Positions 45,144 through 56,489 of a stretch of DNA of 64,000 nucleotides are shown here, piece after piece. Numbering within the stretch: position 1 is the first letter of the stretch; the number at the start of each line of letters is the position of its first letter. The position numbers and the translations under genes are program-made. Origin of the DNA: Metellina segmentata (lineage: Eukaryota > Arthropoda > Arachnida > Araneae > Tetragnathidae). The stretch covers positions 83,908,359-83,972,358 of the forward strand of contig OX375876.1 of assembly GCA_947359465.1 (NCBI GenBank), written 5' to 3'. Below the pieces are notes generated by a model, which worked only from the letters and a program-made list of their open reading frames with translations, made no database searches and was not told the origin of the DNA.

Positions 45144-45418
45144 TTTAGCCACGGCGGTGCGGTTGCTTAATTATAATTTAGACTGAAAACAATTAAACTT
45201 AACATTTATTAAAACTTAACAAATTAAATACATTAACAAAGCACAATCTATCAGCGCGCTAACAAAGGTGGTTACGAGACTGTGAAACTCGAAACTGAAA
45301 TCTCAAGAACAGCTTGAGGCATTTAAAACGTGAACGCATGACGCAGCATGCGCACGTCAGAAGTCAGAAGTCTCTTGAAGTTGAAGTGGAAGTAGTCTCT
45401 AATTTGCATAACACCACA
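45144..45418 (-). repeat. 5' LTR of the Ty3/gypsy element
   Basis: 275 bp; on the - strand it starts TGTGGTGTTATGC and ends CCGTGGCTAAA. It holds the promoter and start site in such elements, but I cannot place a TATA box with confidence. I could find no difference from the 3' LTR. Confidence 0.93.
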
Positions 45419-45422
45419 AACC

Positions 45423-46638
45423 AGTACATCCACTGTTATAGTTTGTTTACACTGGAAAATTCCCTCTCATTCTACAAAAATTAAGAAGCATGAGAAACTT
45501 TTTTCTAACCTTAAAAATATCGTCCGCCACTACGCTAAAACTATCAACCTCAAATACGGCTGTTTTCACCTAAATGTTTTTACTAGATGTTTCTATGACA
45601 TACTATGTCAAAAGCACGAGCTTCAATTCTTAAAACCTAATGAACCTAAATTGATACCTTTTGGCGAACTACAATATTATGTGAACGAGAACATTGCATC
45701 TAGAATCCACACACGCAAATGCTTCTGAGTATATTTATTTTATGGTCGTCGTCAAGCAGTTCTTGTTCTCAAAGTTAGTTGGTTAGTTTTGGATTTTATA
45801 TGGCAGTATACACCAAACACAAGACAAAATCTAGTCAATTGCTTGCATTCGTCTAGCAATTTAATCTTTTAAATTGTAAATAAATTTAAATATGGAACGA
45901 GTATCGTAATTATTTTAATGAACGCAGCAAACTTCGTACACGTACACCAATTATCAAAACCTAAACTTCCACCACAACACTATTTTTCGTATCATACCGA
46001 ACCTTAACAGGTTTTTCTCGAAACAATGATTTTGAAGATCCGTGCCTTTGGTGATGTTCCGACGGTATATTTCCCTTTATAACGAATACAGCAATCAAAC
46101 ACCATCTCGAGAACATCCGTTGTAACACTCTCAACGTTACTGTTTCCAGAGTATTTAAAGGAATCTTCAACATTTCTTAAAGGCCAAAAGGTTACGCACA
46201 AATAATTCGGAACACTGACTTATGAAGTCGAGATTACGTTGCGATCGTTTCTCGAGGTACGGCGGCCGCAGAATTATCTCCTGCGTGTCTTTATTGAAAA
46301 TTCGAGGGCTGCACGTGACTGGTACTCCAGTTCCCTATCTTAAGTTCTTGCGATCCCGAGCTGATTTTGTCACGTCCCTCTTACACTTCCCAATCTGATC
46401 TCATTTCTTTATTTATTCGTAGTTCACGTGCTCCGAGTTTTCCGCCAATAGTTGCGCTGCATGAGAAAAGACCTTCTTTCCAAACATTCCAACTCTTGGA
46501 AGACTGTTCTTTGGATGCATTTATTACATTAGGAAGAATGTTGTTCATTTCATCCCGTTGCATTAAAAGAATAAAAGGGAATTGCTTGAGGTTTTCATTG
46601 CAAGTAACGTTTCACCAAATAATTTGTTTTTATAAATA
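45423..46638. other. Non-coding, nothing firm
   Basis: Short frames at 45961-46201 (-) and 46367-46648 (+) show no domain pattern. No paired ends are visible. Confidence 0.4.
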
Positions 46639-48047
46639 CACTCTATAACAAAAAAATCGACGCACCAAGAAGGAGTTGTCCGATGGAGATAAAAATTGGT
46701 GGATAGGAAAATTATGTACAGAATAGAAAATGATTAAAATTTCAGAACAATTGAATGATTTATTTCAGAGTTACAGTAACGAGCTCAATAAAGTGTTGAC
46801 CCGCCTCTAGCCTGGATGCAAGCTGCCACACGGCGTGGCATAGACCGATAAAGCTCCCGGATGGTCTCCTGTGGTATTTCTTGCAAAATTTGCTCCAATT
46901 GTCGGACTACGTCATCAACATTCCCTACCGGATGCAGCCGCCTTCCCATCATATCCCAGACATGCTCAGTGGGAGAGAAATCTGGTGATCTGGCTGGCCA
47001 AGGAAGTGTTTGACAAGCTTGAAGACAGTTCATAGCAACACGTGCCGTATGTGGTCTGGCATTGTCTTGCTGAAAAATAAGCCCAGGGTACTGCGAAAGG
47101 AACGGTAGCAAAACAGGTCTCAGAATGTCGTCAACGTACCGCTGTGCAGTAAGTGTTCCTCTAATGACGACCAAAGGGGTCCGGCTATCAAGGGAAATGG
47201 CACCCCAGACCATAACTCCTTGTTGAGGGTCAGTGTGGCGTGCAATAGTGAAAGCAGGATCGGCACGCTGCCCTGGGCGTCTCCAGTAACGTCTTCGATG
47301 ATCGTCAGGACACAGTTGGAAGCGCGATTCGTCGCTAAAGACCATACGTCCCCAGTCAGCATCATTCCAGCCTGATCGAGCCAAGCACCACTGTAATCTG
47401 TCTCGACAGTGTGCAAACGTGAGTGGCAGGTGGCGTAACGGTCGGTACGAGCGTAGATTTCGCTCTCTCAGCCGTCTGTGAATGGTCATGGTGGACACTC
47501 GTGTGTGGGTCGCACGACTGATGGTTGATAGCGATGAATCAGACGCTGTGACAGCTGATCTGACAATCACTCTGTCCTCGCGATCTGTTGTGGCCCTACG
47601 TCAACCGCTTCCATCATGACGCTGAAATTTGCCATTGTCCACCCACTCTTGCCAGCATCTTCTAATCGCCGCATCGCTTCGACTCAAATGACGAGCCATT
47701 CTCCGATTTGCCCAACCTGCCTCTTTCAATACAATGATACGACCTCTTTCAAACTCTGAAAGTTGCTCGTAATGAGCTCGAATCCTGCAGCGAGGCATTT
47801 TTTCAGTTGTTTAAAGGTATCCTAAATCGCAATGCAGCAGAAATTTATAACAACAGTTCAAGAACAACTCCTTATATACATCTGCTGGATGCGCAGTTTC
47901 GATGCGCTGGAGATCGCACTATTCATTCATTGGACACCAAATTTTAATCATTTGCATATTTGGTCAAAACATTTTTGCATACGAAATTTGAAAGCAATCG
48001 GATGATTCCTTCTTGGTGCGTCGATATTTTTTTTTTGTTATAGAGTG
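46639..48047 (-). mobile_element. Tc1-like transposon, nearly intact
   Basis: 1,409 bp, TA on both sides (46637-46638, 48048-48049). TIR CACTCTATAACAAAAAAATC, continuing gacgcaccaagaagga, mirrored at the right end with a few extra A residues. One transposase gene on the - strand is broken by a single stop. The right TA coincides with the start of an ACTAG-family repeat (tactagcgggacccgcg), so it landed at that repeat's edge. Confidence 0.93.
46785..47798 (-). pseudogene. Tc1-like transposase with one premature stop (DD32E)
   Basis: From ATG at 47798: MPRCRIRAHYEQLSEFER and RGRIIVLKEAGWANRRMARH form the first helix-turn-helix. One in-frame TGA (47599-47601 region) follows HDGSG, then the same frame runs open for more than 260 codons to 46785. 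Later motifs are a second DNA-binding domain (RVSTMTIHRRLRERNL), FSDESRFQL (first Asp), GVMVWGAIS, FQQDNARPHTARVA (second Asp), PDFSPTEHVWDMMG (Glu) and a MPRRVAACIQARGG tail. There are 32 residues between the second Asp and the Glu instead of the usual 34. About 337 codons in total, normal for the family. Cut-and-paste transposase acting on the TIRs in the nucleus; dead as read unless the stop is a base error. Confidence 0.92.
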
Positions 48048-48439
48048 TACTAGCGGGACCCGCGCATATAGCATCTGCGCTCTAAAGTTTATTCAGTGTT
48101 AATATCTATTGATGGCAGTGTTGTTACTCACATTTCATGCTTTATTTAAATCCATTTACATTTATAACATTAATACCATAAGCTATATATATATATATAT
48201 CAAAACGCATACCCTCTAATTCTTTCTAATATAATAAGCCGTACTTAAATATAAAATTTTAACTTCCTACTTTAATGTTAACCCGTGCCGACAGGGCCCC
48301 AAAGTTTATGGAAATAGACGTTTTTAAACAGATCTTAATATGTAGCTAGGTCATCGCAACTATTCATATCTTCGGTAAATATTGATTAAAAGACAAATCT
48401 AAGTAATGCCTTTAATCTCTCTATATTAAAAAAAAGTTA

Positions 48440-48463
48440 CCGCCGCCGCCGCCGCCGCCGCCG
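48440..48463. repeat. (CCG)8 microsatellite
   Basis: 24 bp of CCG triplets in otherwise AT-rich DNA. Confidence 0.95.
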
Positions 48464-48879
48464 AAGAAGAATTGAAATTTTTGTTGTTTAGCTCCATTCT
48501 TAGACGGTTTCCCGAGAAAGTACTGATCGGAAAAATATGAAATTAACATGCTTTGTTCTTCATCGTATTCCCTGGATAATTATTAAGATTTTTTTCCGAT
48601 GCAGCTATTAGTTTAGGTTTTATTAAGTGTTAAAGTTGAAGAAGTGAAATTTCTTCCGCGAGTGAGCAAAACACATTCAAAATTTCAGTCTTTAGTCGTG
48701 AGTTTTTTTTTAAGAGTACCTCTCAACGTAAATTTTTGCAGCTCGTCGAGTTTTTTTTGAAATTTAAATGTGGTTCTTGATAATATTTTTTTGAAATTCG
48801 GGAAAAATCGGGACATTTTTGTTACTTTTTTTTAAAACTGCCGTATCTATATCTAATTACTATTAGTTTTTAATTTTTA

Positions 48880-49375
48880 AAATATAGCAGTATACCTCAG
48901 AATATACTCTTTCTTACGGTACTATTATTTTTGAAATCGGTTAATAATTAAATTGGATGCGATCAAAAGTTCGTCATACAAAATTCGGAATCTTTGGATA
49001 TTTTCGCTACTTATTGTTAAAACCGTTTTGTCTACGGCAAAAGCCATTATTTTTTAAATTTGAAAACATCACTGAATACATTACATTACACTCTTTCTTA
49101 TGGTACAATTATTTTTCAAATTGGTTAATAAATAAAATCGATGCAAATAAAAGTGGGTCATACAATTTTCGGAACTTTCAGATCGTAACTTCCGATACAA
49201 AACTAAAATGGTCATATCTGTATAGTATTACTGTTAATTTTAATTTTAAAAATATTGCAGTATACCTCAGAATATACTCTTTCTTACGGTACAATTATTT
49301 TTAAAATTGGTTCATAAATAAATTCGATGCAATCAAAAGTTGGTGACACAAATTTCGTATTTTTCAGTTCGCATA
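48880..49375. repeat. Three tandem units of ~182 bp
   Basis: Each unit carries tactctttcttacggta (one variant tactctttcttatggta context), attatttttgaaat-like, and gatgcgatcaaaagt-like blocks, at about 48884, 49063 and 49249. Outer copies are most alike. An apparent open frame at 48957-49304 is a by-product. Confidence 0.7.
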
Positions 49376-49684
49376 GCTGCTTCCGAAAGCAGTAGTGGGT
49401 TACACTTTTGACTATCGGGTTTGCCAGATATCAAATTTATCGTAGCAACAATTGCCATAAAAACGATTTCTTTTTATTTGGCGAGGAAAAAGGCTCGCTT
49501 TTTTCCCTCTGTTCTCAAGACAGTTTACCGACAAAGTACAGATCGTAAAGTTTGGATATTAACAATGTTTAGTTAAAATTGTACAGGGAACAAGATGCAG
49601 AAGATTTTTTACTGATGCGGCTATTAGTTTAGGGTGCATTAAGTGTTAAAGCAAAAAAAAGTTAAATCACTTGCGAAAGAAGTA

Positions 49685-49971
49685 TTGGTTTGAGAAAGCA
49701 AACCAAACGGATTGCGTAGCAATCCCCGGGGTCGGCGAGCGTAAGCGAGACGCAGCGAAGCCCTCGCTGTGACGTCATGAACCGGAAAGTGAAATCAGCA
49801 TAATACGAATTATTCAGATAGTTTCACTCTGTGAAAGTAATGTTGGTTTGCGAAGCAAACCAAATGGTATCTGTGACAGGAGTGTTGGTTTGCGAAGCAA
49901 ACCAAATGGGATTGCGCAGCAATCCCCGGGGGTTGGCGAGCGTAAGCGAGCAGGGGGCGGAGCCCCCTAGT
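49685..49971. repeat. String of three-base-loop hairpins
   Basis: Contains GGTTTGC-GAA-GCAAACC twice (49845-49861, 49887-49903) plus a degenerate copy at 49688, GATTGC-GCA-GCAATC (49910-49924) with a variant at about 49709, and AGGGGGC-GGA-GCCCCCT (49952-49968), separated by ggttggcgagcgtaagcgag. Every hairpin has a 6-7 bp perfect stem and a 3-base loop. Degenerate versions occur in the repeats at 5203-5640 and 16537-17400. Confidence 0.75.
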
Positions 49972-50137
49972 TATTAAAAAATAAAGTTAAGTTAATTAAA
50001 GTTATATAAAATTATTCAGGATACTTTCATTTTAAGGTCTCTTTTTTACAGTCTGGATACATCTTAATATATTCTGTCACACAGCGTAATAAGAACTGTT
50101 TCGGTTCTTCTTCTGCGGTAATTGAACCATGGAAGTC

Positions 50138-51400
50138 TTACATTAGCTTAACAGCTCTTTCAGCTGTGTCATTTACTGCTTTTAAGCTAAAATTCTTATT
50201 TTTAGCTTTCACAAAGGCTGCATTTTCTTCCAACGAAGAAACGTTTTCTTGGAGAAAGCTGCTGTCAACTTTTAATTGCGAAAACAAATTTTTGCTCTTG
50301 ATGGATAGGAAATCACTCAATGATTTCCCTAAAACAATAAGAAAAATTAGTGTATCACAAGAAAATTAACAGAATTTAAAATAGCAGATCATATTCCCAA
50401 AATCATATTAACTTTCTCTTAGTAAGTTCGCTACAATATTCGCCTTGGTTTGTTTATAAACAATAGCATCAACGAGTGATAATACGGCTATTTCCTCCGA
50501 TAAATACCACTGGTGGTGTTGACTGAACTTGCTCAGGGCCGCTTTGGAAATCAATTTTTCAACTATTTTATATTCTTTTAACGTATTTAAAAAACGCACA
50601 TCTTGATTCGGCGCCTTCACCACCAAACTGCCAGGGCATCACATAAACTGCCACAATGGATAAACAAACATCTTGTTACGCTCGTTTGTCCTCAACGCTC
50701 ATTTTGAACTGAGACTGCAGCAAATATATTTTCAAAGAGTAAATAGGTTTTGCCATCCATCGTGCTGGATGCATTGCGCCAGGAGATCTGATTTTAATTT
50801 TATTCTCGTTATCTCCTCTCAAGAAAATAACAGATAGTTCGATCAGTCAGTTCTCGATAATCATCACGTATAATGGATTTTTGCAGTTCGTGGTTAAAAA
50901 ACGTCACCAATCCGTTAATGGTCGTGTCAAAAAGATGCTGTTTGGCAAAATCTGTGCATGTTTCGATAGCATTAGGATTAATATTTTTCCAGTTGTCTCT
51001 GAACTTTTTGATCAGTAAAATATCGGAAACATGATGGCGTCAAGCAAAGAGTAAGAATTATCTTTCTAGATTTTGTTCTAAAAGCTCACACACAAGCTCC
51101 ATTCAAGCGGTCTGTATTAGATGCTGTCGTATCACAACACATTATTTGTACTTTATTATTGAGGTTCCATTTTGTAAGAAGAGCTGTCCAGTTATGGTAC
51201 TGCAAGAAGTTGCTCCTTCTCTCCAAATGAAATAAGGATCGGCAGGCGTTCTTCTTTAGAACTGCTCACATCCAGGTCTGGTAACAATTTTAGATCGTAA
51301 TAAACGGTTACTACTTCGGGCACGTTATTCTGTAAATCGAATTTTAAGGATTCCGCTCTAACCTTTCTCAATGACTCACCTCACCAACCAAGAAAATGCT
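50138..51400 (-). pseudogene. Decayed transposase-like gene of unassigned class
   Basis: Fragments on the - strand in shifting frames, in order: RAESLKFDLQNNVPEV, DLKLLPDLDVSSSKEERLPI, ISFGEKEQLLAVP, VQIMCCDTTASNT-like, then RWMAKPIYSLKIY, SLVVKAPNQDVRFLNTLKEY and FSQHHQWYLSEEIAVLSLVD. I recognise these blocks as belonging to a widespread arthropod repetitive protein family, probably with an RNase-H-like fold, but cannot name the transposon superfamily. Several stops and frameshifts; a T18 run lies at 51401-51418, at its 5' side. Confidence 0.5.
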
Positions 51401-51576
51401 TTTTTTTTTTTTTTTTTACTGCTTCTCAGTTCCATTTACATTTTTGAAATATAAAACAATGCGCGTTAATTACCCGACAAGCCGAGAGTAAAGCCCGGTT
51501 TATCAAGAGTCAGTTTAGAAGCGCCGCATGAAGAGATTCAAGTCCAACGTCTCGATTCCTCTACCTTCCCTTCCCT

Positions 51577-51893
51577 ATAGTAGTTAAGGTGTTAGCCTCT
51601 AGATCGGAAGGTTCCTGGTTCGAATCCGGGTCCGGGCATGCATATTTGTAAGCGTATGGTGTAGAGACGGCTAGTGCACCTTAAATCTGTCATGGCCGAA
51701 AGTCCTCACATTGGGATGGTGTGGAAGTTTGGAGAGTGGGGTGCTAGCTCAGGTGTTGCTTCGTCATCTGACCGTGGTTCAAAATTACGAGGTGTTATCC
51801 TCGGATCTCTCCCTTAAGGGAATGATCCCGGACCGTCGCCAATAGCCCTTTATATTGCTCTAGAGTACGACGTTAATTACAAATTACCAATTA
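51577..51893 (+). mobile_element. tRNA-derived SINE, nearly complete
   Basis: Body and B box (ggttcgaatccgggtccggg) match the family. The extreme 5' end (gccgaccaaccgg) is replaced by ccttccctatagtag. The tail reads gttaattacaaattaccaat. TSD not identified. Confidence 0.85.
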
Positions 51894-52263
51894 CCGCTCC
51901 AACAAGAATTCACAACTTAAAGCAACGCTGCATGTTTATGTTTTCCTATGAAGCTCTTCAAGTCTAACAGTCAGTCACGTGATCGGTTATTTGAACTAAA
52001 TTCTGGTGATAGTACGTGGCGTATGACGCATTTGACTGCTCTGGAACCAGTATGCTGGGAAAATCCGCCTCAACTGATAGAGCAAGCACGGCACACGCGC
52101 GGCACCTGCGACGCAACTTGAACGAACATGTTTCCATGCAAGTCGGCACGGGTTGTAGTGCTCCAAATAAGGTAAAAATTTATTTTCGAGAGTTTTAGGG
52201 TCAAATGAACAAAACTAGAACCTATGCGTTAGAAAATAATAACTTTGAAAAATAAGGGACACC

Positions 52264-52388
<125 letters not shown>

Positions 52389-52550
52389 GAAACGAAATTA
52401 AACCCGCATCAGCAGCCGTGATACCGGCGATACCAAGCCCGAAGATAGCAACCAAATGCCACTGTCCACACTATAAAAAATAAAAATAGTAGCGTTAATA
52501 TACAACAAAAATATATTCGTGTTTAGTTATTCAGAACCGAGAGTGTTCCG

Positions 52551-52554
<4 letters not shown>

Positions 52555-52602
<48 letters not shown>
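52555..52602. repeat. (TA)n microsatellite
   Basis: Second TA run, about 48 bp, 170 bp after the first. Confidence 0.97.
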
Positions 52603-52606
<4 letters not shown>

Positions 52607-53753
52607 ACTAAAATTTGCGTAAAAATAATTACTTTCTGAATCTGTATTTTCGATGAAGTTCAGAGAAATTGTAAAAAATTTTAGATTTTTCTATGCAGGA
52701 TACAGTTTATTTCAACTTAAGTAATATTAATTCCCGTCTCTTTTATACTCTCTTACAACACACCTCATTTAATCGTCATGGAAAGAATTAGTTTAAAGTC
52801 TTTCCCCTAATCTTGGAGTAATTTATCGCCATTTCGAAGTCTTTTTACTGCATAATTAGTATGGAATAATTCCTTGGAGGACTTTTTTAAGCACTTTCAA
52901 TTGATTCTTATGTCAGAAAGAAATTAGGCCGAAATAAAGTGGATTTACTTTTTTTCCAACCAAAGGAAACCTAAATTATCTAATCCTCATTTCTTGAATG
53001 GTCTTAAAATAAATCTTTTTGCCAACTGCATAAGATCTTTAAAAAAAAATGCTCGCAGAAATTGCGTTACACAAGTGTATTACATTCAATAACTGAACTT
53101 TTTATCCCATTATTTTGTCTAGATTATTGTTCTAAAGAAACTAGAACATATTTTGTGTAAAAAGTAACTTAATGCGCGTAATTAAGTACTGTAGTTATTA
53201 ATCCGCTTCATTTTATGAAAAATTAAAAAGAATTGCTAAGGCAGTCTATATGAAAATAAGCTTTGATTCATTAGAGATGTAAAAATTAAAAATCTGGCCT
53301 TCCTTTGTTGTTAATATATAATAAGCACTTACGTTAATCACGATTATTGTTAACGTTGCACCAGCTGCGGATTTTTTTATCAAATCTAACATGATTAAAA
53401 TCATGAAAAGGAATCGACTTTTGTTCCATCTGAGCTTATAGCAATCGACAAGGACTGAATTATATAAAACTGCGAATAATTATAGCAACTTATGGACACT
53501 TGCTGATAGCCTTAGCTCCATCCAATTTTTAAAGAGCTGGAACAAAATCGATGAGAGGATTGGAATTGATATTTTAGATAAATTTAGGCGTCAATGCCAC
53601 ACGACATACATTTACAATGTATCCCCTCTCATGTGAAGCTGTGGAACTGAAATATCAATTTGCTTGGCAAAGAAGGGCATCTCAGTCATTGCAAACAGTT
53701 ACTTCTCTTACCTAATATGACCTCTCATCCATAGCTGGAACCAGGGAAAACAT
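52603..53753. other. AT-rich DNA, nothing recognised
   Basis: No open frame, paired ends or known repeat seen on either strand. Confidence 0.4.
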
Positions 53754-53797
53754 GCTGACCTCTATCATCCTCAAATTCGAGGATGGTAGAGGTCAGC
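53754..53797. repeat. Compact hairpin (19-bp stem, 6-base loop)
   Basis: Arms gctgacctctatcatcctc and gaggatggtagaggtcagc pair at 18 of 19 around aaattc. It could be a cruciform, the core of a fold-back element or a stem-loop RNA; no flanking evidence favours one. Confidence 0.8.
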
Positions 53798-55346
53798 AGA
53801 CTGCCATCTCAAGTTTGTCCGGTGGACATTTGAGATCAACTCAATTTAAGACCAATTCAAGGTTTTAAGTTTTTCCCAAAACGATCGGAAATTCAACATG
53901 AAAAAAATCTCTTCAGATCACCTCTTTACTTGTCTGAGTCTGTCAAGGGATATATTAATATGCTCGTCTTGTATTGTGTGAAAGTGCATAAACTCCCGGA
54001 CTTAATATAACTTGGTTAGACCATGTGAGATAAAAAAAAAAACATTATTATTAGCATAGTCTAATATAAACGTATTTTACTAAAGTACGGACAAAGAATT
54101 CGGTCTTATTACTCATGGAAGCTATGGGTGTTGTTTTCTATAACGCCTCGATGTTCTTTCGATGAAACCTTCCATGGAATAAAAGGAATATAAGGATTAA
54201 CCATACTCGTCTATATTATGGAATGAAACCGAGTCAACCATCTTGTTTCTGCAAAAAACAGTCCTGTTTTGTGTATTGATAGTGTAAAATTTCAAGTTGG
54301 ATGCTGCTGAAATGGACTGTTGAGACTATTTTAGATAAACCTGGTTAATAAAAGTCAATGAGACCAAGTTTAACCAAGTGCGATTTTATCCCCAAAACAT
54401 TCGTTAACAAAGTATTGATTTCAACAAACAAAATGTTTTACAAAAAGGTAGCCCGACGTTTAATGCGTCTAAAATTGAACGTTTTTGTCAAAAATTCATT
54501 TTTAACGAGGAATTGCCCTCTAATCTTTCTGATTGTCAGTAAAACGAAAACTATCTCAAGTTATTTTTTAGGCATACAAGAATATTATGTAAACAAAAGC
54601 TGTGGTAACAGTTTTGAAGATGTTAAAGATTCAGGAACTGAAATATTCATAGTCCATAATAATAGGATTTATTTTCTATTTTAATATCATCCGATAATTG
54701 TCTATATTAAATGTACCATATTTACTCACAATTCGTATGTGTGTTAACAATTTGAATCACGTATTATTAACATTGCAAGTGAGCTTAGAAATTTTTGAAC
54801 CGTATTGTTTAAATTAGTTTACTATTCCTGTTATTGGATAATTTACAGACGGATAAGTGGAACTGGTTCACAAAATTCTGCACTTAATTGTAAAAACTAT
54901 GAGACCTTTTTGACATCGATTCTTTCTGCCACTACTTTGAAAGACGGAATTTTTTAACGGAGTCTATGAAAGCACATTCAGCTACCATATGCCTCTGTGT
55001 GCAAGATTTGCACTAAGCAATCCGCAAATCCGGTTTAAAAACATGGCTCTCTTGTGGAACCTGTGTATCGACATTTGACAATCACAGGCTTGAAAACTTG
55101 AATTTTACCTCATTAACAATTGTCTTAATTTTAAATATGTAATTTTTTTAATTACAATTTTATTTGTATATTAGCACATGTCAATAAACGAGAATAAAAA
55201 TCAACCGCTACTAGATTTAATGTCAGTTTTGCCTTTTCATTTAAATTTGGCTTAATTCTTGATTTCATTTGTGAGGCAAAATATTAAAAACCGTGAGATC
55301 TTATCATCCTAATGAAGGCAGTCTTGTGAAAGAAGAGTCAAAATAA
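53798..55346. other. AT-rich DNA, nothing firm
   Basis: A 108-codon frame at 54358-54684 (+) has no recognisable domain, signal or neighbour and is probably chance. Confidence 0.35.
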
Positions 55347-55812
55347 ACTTAAAATGGAATTAAAGTAATAGATCAGCGTAGAACAGGTAATGTGAAATTT
55401 ACTGAATTTCAAGACGTTGATGAACATTGAATAGTCTTTGACAAGTGAATATGATGCAGTTAAGAATTGCGGGACATAATTGAAGCGTTGACGTTGATTA
55501 GAAGTAAGCGCCAAAACCTAAATTTTACAGGACAAGCAAATTGAAGGATTCATTTATCTTCATCTTAGATTCAAGAGTGATCAAATTTCCTTTAGGGACA
55601 TCTTGTGAGTTTTTTCGGAACTTGACTTCGTGAGTTATGAACTTACCTCCTTTTCAGTGCTATTGGCATTGGAACTTAAAATGGAATTAAAGGAATATAT
55701 CAGAGTAGAACAGATAATGTAAATTTACTGAACTTCAAGACGTTGATGAACACTGAATAGTCTTGACAAGTGAATAGGATGCAGTTAAGATGGACATTTA
55801 GGGGCATAATTG
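55347..55812. repeat. Tandem duplication, ~330-bp period
   Basis: aacttaaaatggaattaaag ... gatgcagttaag occurs at about 55347-55465 and again at about 55675-55795, with shared aagacgttgatgaaca and gaatagtct. Non-coding. Confidence 0.75.
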
Positions 55813-55920
55813 TTCAAAGAACAGAATCATTTCAATTTTTTTCAATACTTGGCGCTTACCTTCTTTTCAATGTCAACGCCTCAATTTTTAAAACATGACT
55901 GAGTGGTGCCCATTTTGTTG

Positions 55921-56006
55921 TACATCATAACAAAAAAAAAAAAAAAACATATATTAGTCAACTAAAAATTCAAAATGCAAAAAAAAAAAAAAAAAAAAAA
56001 AAAAAA
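55921..56006. repeat. Poly-A tracts
   Basis: Two A runs, about 17 bases near 55930 and about 26 bases at 55979-56006; possible retroposon tails, but no body is recognised. Confidence 0.6.
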
Positions 56007-56489
56007 CGCGCACTTGAATCCAATGAAAAGATGATCGGAATATGGATTGTAATCAACTTTGTGAAGCTTTATCTGTAAAGCTAAGTGTAAGCAGCGCTAG
56101 AGTTTTCGTGATGAAACCTGCTTTCCTTAAGTATACCGTATATATCGTAACCGGAAATACAATCCCTGCGGTTTGTTTGTTTACACCAAAAATCGCTCTC
56201 ATTTGTGTATGTTTAAAGTTTTCCTCAAATGCTTGTCTTAATTACACTCTAAGACAAAAAAAAAAGTTGCATCTGGAAAAAGTAGACCGGTATGAATTAA
56301 ATTTGGAGGAGTGGTACATCTGCGTTGGAGATGCAGATGATTAAATTTTCAGAATCACTTGAGCATGGGATACGAGCAGGGCAGCTCTCAAACACGCTGC
56401 ATACCGGGGCATAAAAACACATCCAGTAGAGCACCAAATTCATTTCAACTCATGCTGTTGTGTTGGTTACATCGCTTCTCATTGAGTTA

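Larger units (their letters stand above)
40771..45418 (-). mobile_element. Complete Ty3/gypsy LTR retrotransposon
   Basis: 4,648 bp between perfect 4 bp duplicates aacc (40767-40770, 45419-45422). On the - strand the order is 5' LTR, primer-binding site, gag, protease, reverse transcriptase, RNase H, integrase, purine tract, 3' LTR. There is no envelope-like frame. The two 275 bp LTRs appear identical by eye, so the insertion is recent, yet pol carries a stop and a frameshift. It replicates in principle through a virus-like particle in the cytoplasm and integrates into nuclear DNA; as read, it could only move with proteins from another copy. Confidence 0.95.
48050..49971. repeat. Possible composite ACTAG element
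   Basis: The left end reads ctagcgggacccgcgc after TA; the right end, inverted, reads ACTAGGGGGCTCCGC. These match at about 12 of 15, like a terminal inverted repeat. Between them are a block (about 48080-48190) shared with 38020 and 58865, a CCG microsatellite, a ~1 kb-spaced duplication (gatgcagctattagtttagg near 48600 and its variant near 49615), the tandem units at 48880-49375 and the hairpin string. Whether this is one element or several is unresolved. Confidence 0.4.

Noticed and set aside
54358..54684. 108-codon open frame on the + strand
   Set aside because: No recognisable family, no neighbours, AT-rich codons only; probably chance.
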